Shown here: positions 60,449 through 64,000 of the stretch, piece by piece
Numbering within the stretch: the stretch's first letter is position 1
Layout of the letters: each line of letters opens with the position of its first letter
Source of the DNA: Citromicrobium sp. UBA3494
Lineage (GTDB): Bacteria > Pseudomonadota > Alphaproteobacteria > Sphingomonadales > Sphingomonadaceae
Reading direction: 5' to 3'
Assembly: GCA_002377695.1 (NCBI GenBank)
Contig: DFQH01000004.1
Coordinates: 62,001 to 126,000, forward strand
Length of the DNA: 64,000 nt
Made by a program: the position numbers and the translations under genes
Notes under the pieces: generated by a model
What the model saw: the letters and a program-made list of their open reading frames with translations, nothing else
Database searches by the model: none
Told to the model about the DNA's origin: nothing

Positions 60449-61390
60449 TCAATTCGAAAACGTCGCCCGGATATGATTGAGCAGCCAGCGTACGCCGGGA
60501 TCGTCTTCCTTGTCCGTCGCCCAGCCCAGGAAGACCTTTGATGTCGGGTACTCGAAGGGCACGGGCAGGATCCGCAGGCGATAGATCGGCGAAACCAGCT
60601 CCGCGTAGCGCCGGGGCACGATGGCGATGAGATCGGTCGTGGCGACGGTCGTTGCCAGGTTCGCGGCGTTGGGCAGGATCGCGCCGACCCGCCGGTCGAT
60701 CGCTGCCGCGCGCACTTGCCGGGCGGTGGGCAGATGAAGGCGCATCTGCCTGGGCAGTACCGCGTGCCCGTTATCGGCGAAATCCTCGCGTGACATTTCG
60801 TGCCCGATCCTGGGATGCCCCTCGCGCACGATGCAGACCGCATCCGCGTCCATCAGCGGCTCCAGTGTGACGCCGGGCTGCTCCTGCAGAGAAATATCCA
60901 TGATGAGGTCCGCATCCCCGCGGGTCAGCGCTTCATGCGGCCGTTCCCAATCGGGTGTGATCACCTCTACGGTGCAGGCCGACTTCGCCTCGTCGAGCGC
61001 CCTGACGAGCGGAGGCAGAACCGACGGAACGCTGAAATCGTGAAGCAGCAGGCGGAAGTGCCGCTTGGCCGTGGCGACGTCGAAATCGCTGTCGTAGGCA
61101 AGGCCCTTGCGAAGCGCGCCCAGCGCATCGGTGATCGGCGGTAGCAGGCTCATCGCCTTGGGAGTGGGCTTCATCCCGCGATCCATCCGGACGAAGAGCG
61201 GGTCGGAGAAATGCCCACGCAACCGCGAGAGTGCGTTGCTGACGGTCGGCTGGCTCATCCCCAGCACCCGCGCCGCCTGGCTGACGCTGCCCGTCTGATA
61301 CACCGTTTCGAAGATGATCAGCAGGTTGAGATCGAGCTTGCGCAGGTCGCGGCTCTCCCGATGGCGTTGCTCCCGCGCAATCTCGTCCAT
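60449..61390 (-). CDS. LysR-family transcription regulator
   Basis: 313 residues. HTH at about residues 20-80: LRKLDLNLLIIFETVYQTGS, VSQAARVLGMSQPTVSNALS, RLRGHFSDPLFVRMDRGMKP; then a periplasmic-binding-like sensor domain to the end. Near NahR/LinR-type regulators by the KLDLNLL start and the DRGMKPT motif. Start ATG 61390 behind AAGGGGAA. It converges on the symporter gene and is divergent from the autotransporter gene; either could be its target, more likely the latter or a distant operon. Confidence 0.88.
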   Translation of the reverse strand: MDEIAREQRHRESRDLRKLDLNLLIIFETVYQTGSVSQAARVLGMSQPTVSNALSRLRGHFSDPLFVRMDRGMKPTPKAMSLLPPITDALGALRKGLAYDSDFDVATAKRHFRLLLHDFSVPSVLPPLVRALDEAKSACTVEVITPDWERPHEALTRGDADLIMDISLQEQPGVTLEPLMDADAVCIVREGHPRIGHEMSREDFADNGHAVLPRQMRLHLPTARQVRAAAIDRRVGAILPNAANLATTVATTDLIAIVPRRYAELVSPIYRLRILPVPFEYPTSKVFLGWATDKEDDPGVRWLLNHIRATFSN

Positions 61391-61636
61391 TATTCCCCTT
61401 CCAAATATCCTGCGTTCACTCTTGGACGCAGGGATGCGTTCGAATTTGCCGCAAATCAAGCGGTCTAGTCCTTAACGGCAGACAATATTCAGCATTCGAA
61501 TATGTCATATTTGAATTTCGTCGCTTGTTCCTTCCCCGACCAAGTGCTTGACCGCGCACGCAAAAATACCTGCGCGCCGACTGGCTTGATGCGAGTCGCG
61601 ACGGCGTAAATGACTGGTTTACAGGGGGAATTTTCG

Positions 61637-64000
61637 ATGGGTCTCACGGTCGCGCACAGCGGTAACTCTGCCAATACTACCGCTCTGCGGGGCCGCGCGC
61701 TGCGCCGCGCCGCGCTGATCGGCGGGGCGTCGGCGCTTGCGCTGACGATCGCAGGCCCTGCCTTTGCTCAGGACGGCGGCGGTAAAGGCGGCGATACTCG
61801 GAATCTTGCTGCGGGCGGCGCAGGTGGGGCAGGACCCGACGGACAGGATGGGGCGGATGGAACGGTTCGACCCTATGACGGCTCTACCCAGGGTGCCGGC
61901 GGCGGCGGCGGCGGTGCCGGTGGCGGCGATGGTGGCACCGGCGGCGCAGGGCCAGGCAGATTTTCAGCCGCGGCCCAGGCCGGGTCGCCAGGTGGCGCTG
62001 GCGGGACGGGCCCTGGTGGCGACGGGCAAACGGGCGGCAATTCCGACTACGACTACGGGGCGGGTGGCGGCGGCGGCGGCGCGCATGGGATTTCTATCAC
62101 CGATCCGAGCAGTGTGCTTTCGAACACAACCGTTACCGGTGGTGCCGGTGGAGCAGGTGGCGATCAAACGTTTGGTGCAGGTTACGGCGGTGCTGGCGGC
62201 GGGGGCGAAGGCGGCTATGGGCTGGTCTTTCGTGCCGAGAATGGCACGCTCCTCTCAGACAACACCTCGATCAACGGAGGCGAGGGAGGAGATGGCGGCG
62301 ATAGCGGATTGTCTTACGGTGGCAGCGGAGGTGCCGGCGGGGTTGGTGCCTATTTTGCGGGTGACGGCGCGATCTTAACAAACAGGGGCGCGATTACCGG
62401 TGGAACCGGTGGCGCAGCTGGAGTTGCCAACTTTTCGAGGAGTGGACGAAGCGGTTCCGGTGGATCCGGAGTGTACGGCTCCAATCTGACGATCATAAAC
62501 GCAGGTAGCATTAGCGGCGGCCTTTCCGGCGATGGCGCAACGCGGGCCAATGCGGTCACCTTCGGCGCGGGCGACAATGTCTATGAACATCGGGCTGGCG
62601 GCAGCGTTACCGGCGCGGTGGTTGGCGACGGCGACGATCTGTTCCGACTGGGCGGAGACACGGCTGGCAGCTTCAATGTCGGCCAGTTCGGAACGACCTA
62701 TCAGGGCTTCAGCAGTTTCGAAAAGACCGGCCTCTCCACCTTCACGCTGACCGGCACCACCACCCAGGTGACTCCGTGGACGATCAGCGCCGGGACGCTG
62801 GCGATTTCGAGCGACGCGGCACTGGGGGACACGTCGGGCGTACTGACGTTGCGACAGGCGGGCGGGAACCAGCCGACACTGAGGGCCGACGCCGATCTTA
62901 CCATGGCACGCGACATCGCGGTCTACGGAAACGGCAAGTTGGACACGAACGACCACACGGTCACGTTCACCGGCTCGCTCATTGGCGATGGCGTTTTGTC
63001 GCACCAAGATACCTCTGGCCCACTGATTCTTTCCGGCACGAGTTCAGATTTTACGGGGGAATTGCAGGTACGCGGGGCGACTCTAAGAATTGAGAATTCG
63101 GCAGCGTTGGACCGTGGGTCGCTCGATCTGATTGCTGGAACTCTCGACTATGCGGATGGCGTAGGCGTCGGAAATTCAATCAGAATCGCCTCTCGCGGTT
63201 ATCTCAGCCAAACAGGCGGCAGTGCAACGCAGGGCGGTGAGATTTATGGCGGGGGCCTTCTCGTCAAGCGGGGTTCGGGCAACCTGATCCTTTCGGGAGC
63301 CAATTCCTATAAGGGTGGCACCCGCGTAGACGAGGGCAGCCTGACCCTCGCCAACGATCTGGCAGCGAGCACTGGCACAATCGTTACCGAGGCCGGAACC
63401 GCACTGTTTTACGCCGATGGCGTGGATATCGCCAACCGAGTTGAACTCAGGGGCGACACAACCTTGGGCCAGACGGGCGGCAGCGCAACACAAAGCGGCG
63501 AAATCTCGGGCTCCGGCTCGCTGATAAAGACTGGCTCCGGCAGCCTGACGCTGAGCGGGGCCAATAGCTTCGATGGCCTTGTTACGCTGGTCGATGGTAC
63601 GCTGGTACTTGCCAACAATTCGGCGCTCAGCACCGGATCGCTCGGTACATACGACGGCACGACGGTGGGTTTCGCCGACGGGGTGACCATCGGCAACACG
63701 ATCGACCTGTTTGGCACCACCACGTTCAGCCAGACAAGCGGCAGTGCCACGCTCAGCGGTTTGGTTCGGGCTGGCGGGCTCACCAAAACCGGGGCGGGCA
63801 ACCTGACGCTCTCGGGCGGCAACCAGTATGATGGCGTCACGACGGTATCGGAGGGCACGCTCACCATAACGGGCGGCAGTGCGCTCGGCACGACTGCCGA
63901 GGGCACTGTCGTCGAAGATGGTGCGACGCTGGCAATCGATGGCTCCTCCGGCGTGACCGTCGGAGAGAACATCTCGATTGCCGGTGATGGCGTTTCGGGA
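61637..64000 (+). CDS. Large Gly-rich autotransporter-type surface protein, 5' part
   Basis: Frame open from ATG 61637 (AGGGGGAA upstream) to the window end, 788 codons without stop. Extended signal with ALRRAALIGGASALALTIAG then PAFA-QDGGG. Residues about 45-240 are Gly-rich runs (GGGGGGAGGGDGGTGGAG type). From about residue 450 come autotransporter-associated beta-strand repeats: GSGNLILSGANSYKGGT at 63272, GSGSLTLSGANSFDGLV at 63533 and GAGNLTLSGGNQYDGVT at 63791, spaced 87 and 86 codons, with a weaker copy near 63009. The barrel domain must lie beyond the window. Role in adhesion is a family inference. Confidence 0.85.
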   Translation, partial: MGLTVAHSGNSANTTALRGRALRRAALIGGASALALTIAGPAFAQDGGGKGGDTRNLAAGGAGGAGPDGQDGADGTVRPYDGSTQGAGGGGGGAGGGDGGTGGAGPGRFSAAAQAGSPGGAGGTGPGGDGQTGGNSDYDYGAGGGGGGAHGISITDPSSVLSNTTVTGGAGGAGGDQTFGAGYGGAGGGGEGGYGLVFRAENGTLLSDNTSINGGEGGDGGDSGLSYGGSGGAGGVGAYFAGDGAILTNRGAITGGTGGAAGVANFSRSGRSGSGGSGVYGSNLTIINAGSISGGLSGDGATRANAVTFGAGDNVYEHRAGGSVTGAVVGDGDDLFRLGGDTAGSFNVGQFGTTYQGFSSFEKTGLSTFTLTGTTTQVTPWTISAGTLAISSDAALGDTSGVLTLRQAGGNQPTLRADADLTMARDIAVYGNGKLDTNDHTVTFTGSLIGDGVLSHQDTSGPLILSGTSSDFTGELQVRGATLRIENSAALDRGSLDLIAGTLDYADGVGVGNSIRIASRGYLSQTGGSATQGGEIYGGGLLVKRGSGNLILSGANSYKGGTRVDEGSLTLANDLAASTGTIVTEAGTALFYADGVDIANRVELRGDTTLGQTGGSATQSGEISGSGSLIKTGSGSLTLSGANSFDGLVTLVDGTLVLANNSALSTGSLGTYDGTTVGFADGVTIGNTIDLFGTTTFSQTSGSATLSGLVRAGGLTKTGAGNLTLSGGNQYDGVTTVSEGTLTITGGSALGTTAEGTVVEDGATLAIDGSSGVTVGENISIAGDGVSG

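Noticed and set aside
61764..62378. A 204-codon frame inside the autotransporter start
   Set aside because: It is an out-of-frame reading of the Gly-codon-rich region; the frame from 61637 has a signal peptide and beta-strand repeats to the window end.

Overview
The window is one contiguous chromosomal segment from a GC-rich alphaproteobacterium. The gene content points to the Sphingomonadales, most likely Erythrobacteraceae: a clustered Entner-Doudoroff pathway, a TorF-type porin beside amtB-glnK, abundant TonB-dependent receptors, and protein sequences of sphingomonad character. This placement is an inference from content; no rRNA is present to confirm it.

Layout. 0-2.5 kb: the end of an aminotransferase, a winged-helix/crotonase fusion, a thioesterase and tRNA-Cys. 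2.6-8.1 kb: a minus-strand zwf-pgl-edd-glk-eda operon with overlapping genes, converting glucose or glucose-6-P to pyruvate and glyceraldehyde-3-P. 8.3-10.9 kb: TorF-type porin, amtB and glnK (ammonium uptake). 11-12.2 kb: a small HTH gene coupled to a short proB. 12.2-21.9 kb: the branched-chain amino acid operon ilvD-ilvC-ilvB-ilvN-leuA-leuC-leuD-leuB, preceded by a promoter, a 40-codon leader peptide rich in Leu/Val/Ile, and a terminator with a competing antiterminator (classical attenuation).

22.0-38.4 kb: a segment bounded by tRNA-Thr(CGT) on the left and a damaged copy of the 3' half of the same tRNA on the right, with a decayed tyrosine-recombinase gene just inside the left end. It carries a minus-strand chemotaxis operon (STAS-cheY-cheA-cheW-mcp-cheW-cheR-cheB-MCP-like) and a plus-strand tripartite RND efflux operon. 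I read it as an old integrated island whose integrase has decayed.

38.6-44.6 kb: an alcohol-oxidation cassette (aldehyde dehydrogenase, Zn-alcohol dehydrogenase, DUF779-acetyl-CoA synthetase fusion) with an AcoR-like regulator lacking the AAA+ domain and an 18-bp inverted repeat in the promoter. 44.6-50.6 kb: a broken hydrolase gene, a secreted orphan protein, and a siderophore-type TonB receptor with two membrane proteins behind a Fur-like box.

50.7-61.4 kb: the most novel-looking block. A TonB receptor, an XRE-cupin regulator, a Tat-exported M19-dipeptidase homologue lacking recognisable metal ligands, two related periplasmic TPR proteins, an NSS amino-acid transporter, an ALDH7-type dehydrogenase and a LysR regulator. 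Three TTTC-N6/7-GAAA palindromes lie in front of its three structural transcription units and probably are the XRE-cupin operators. The block looks like a peptide or amino-acid-conjugate scavenging and catabolism system. 61.6-64.0 kb: the start of a large Gly-rich autotransporter, cut by the window end.
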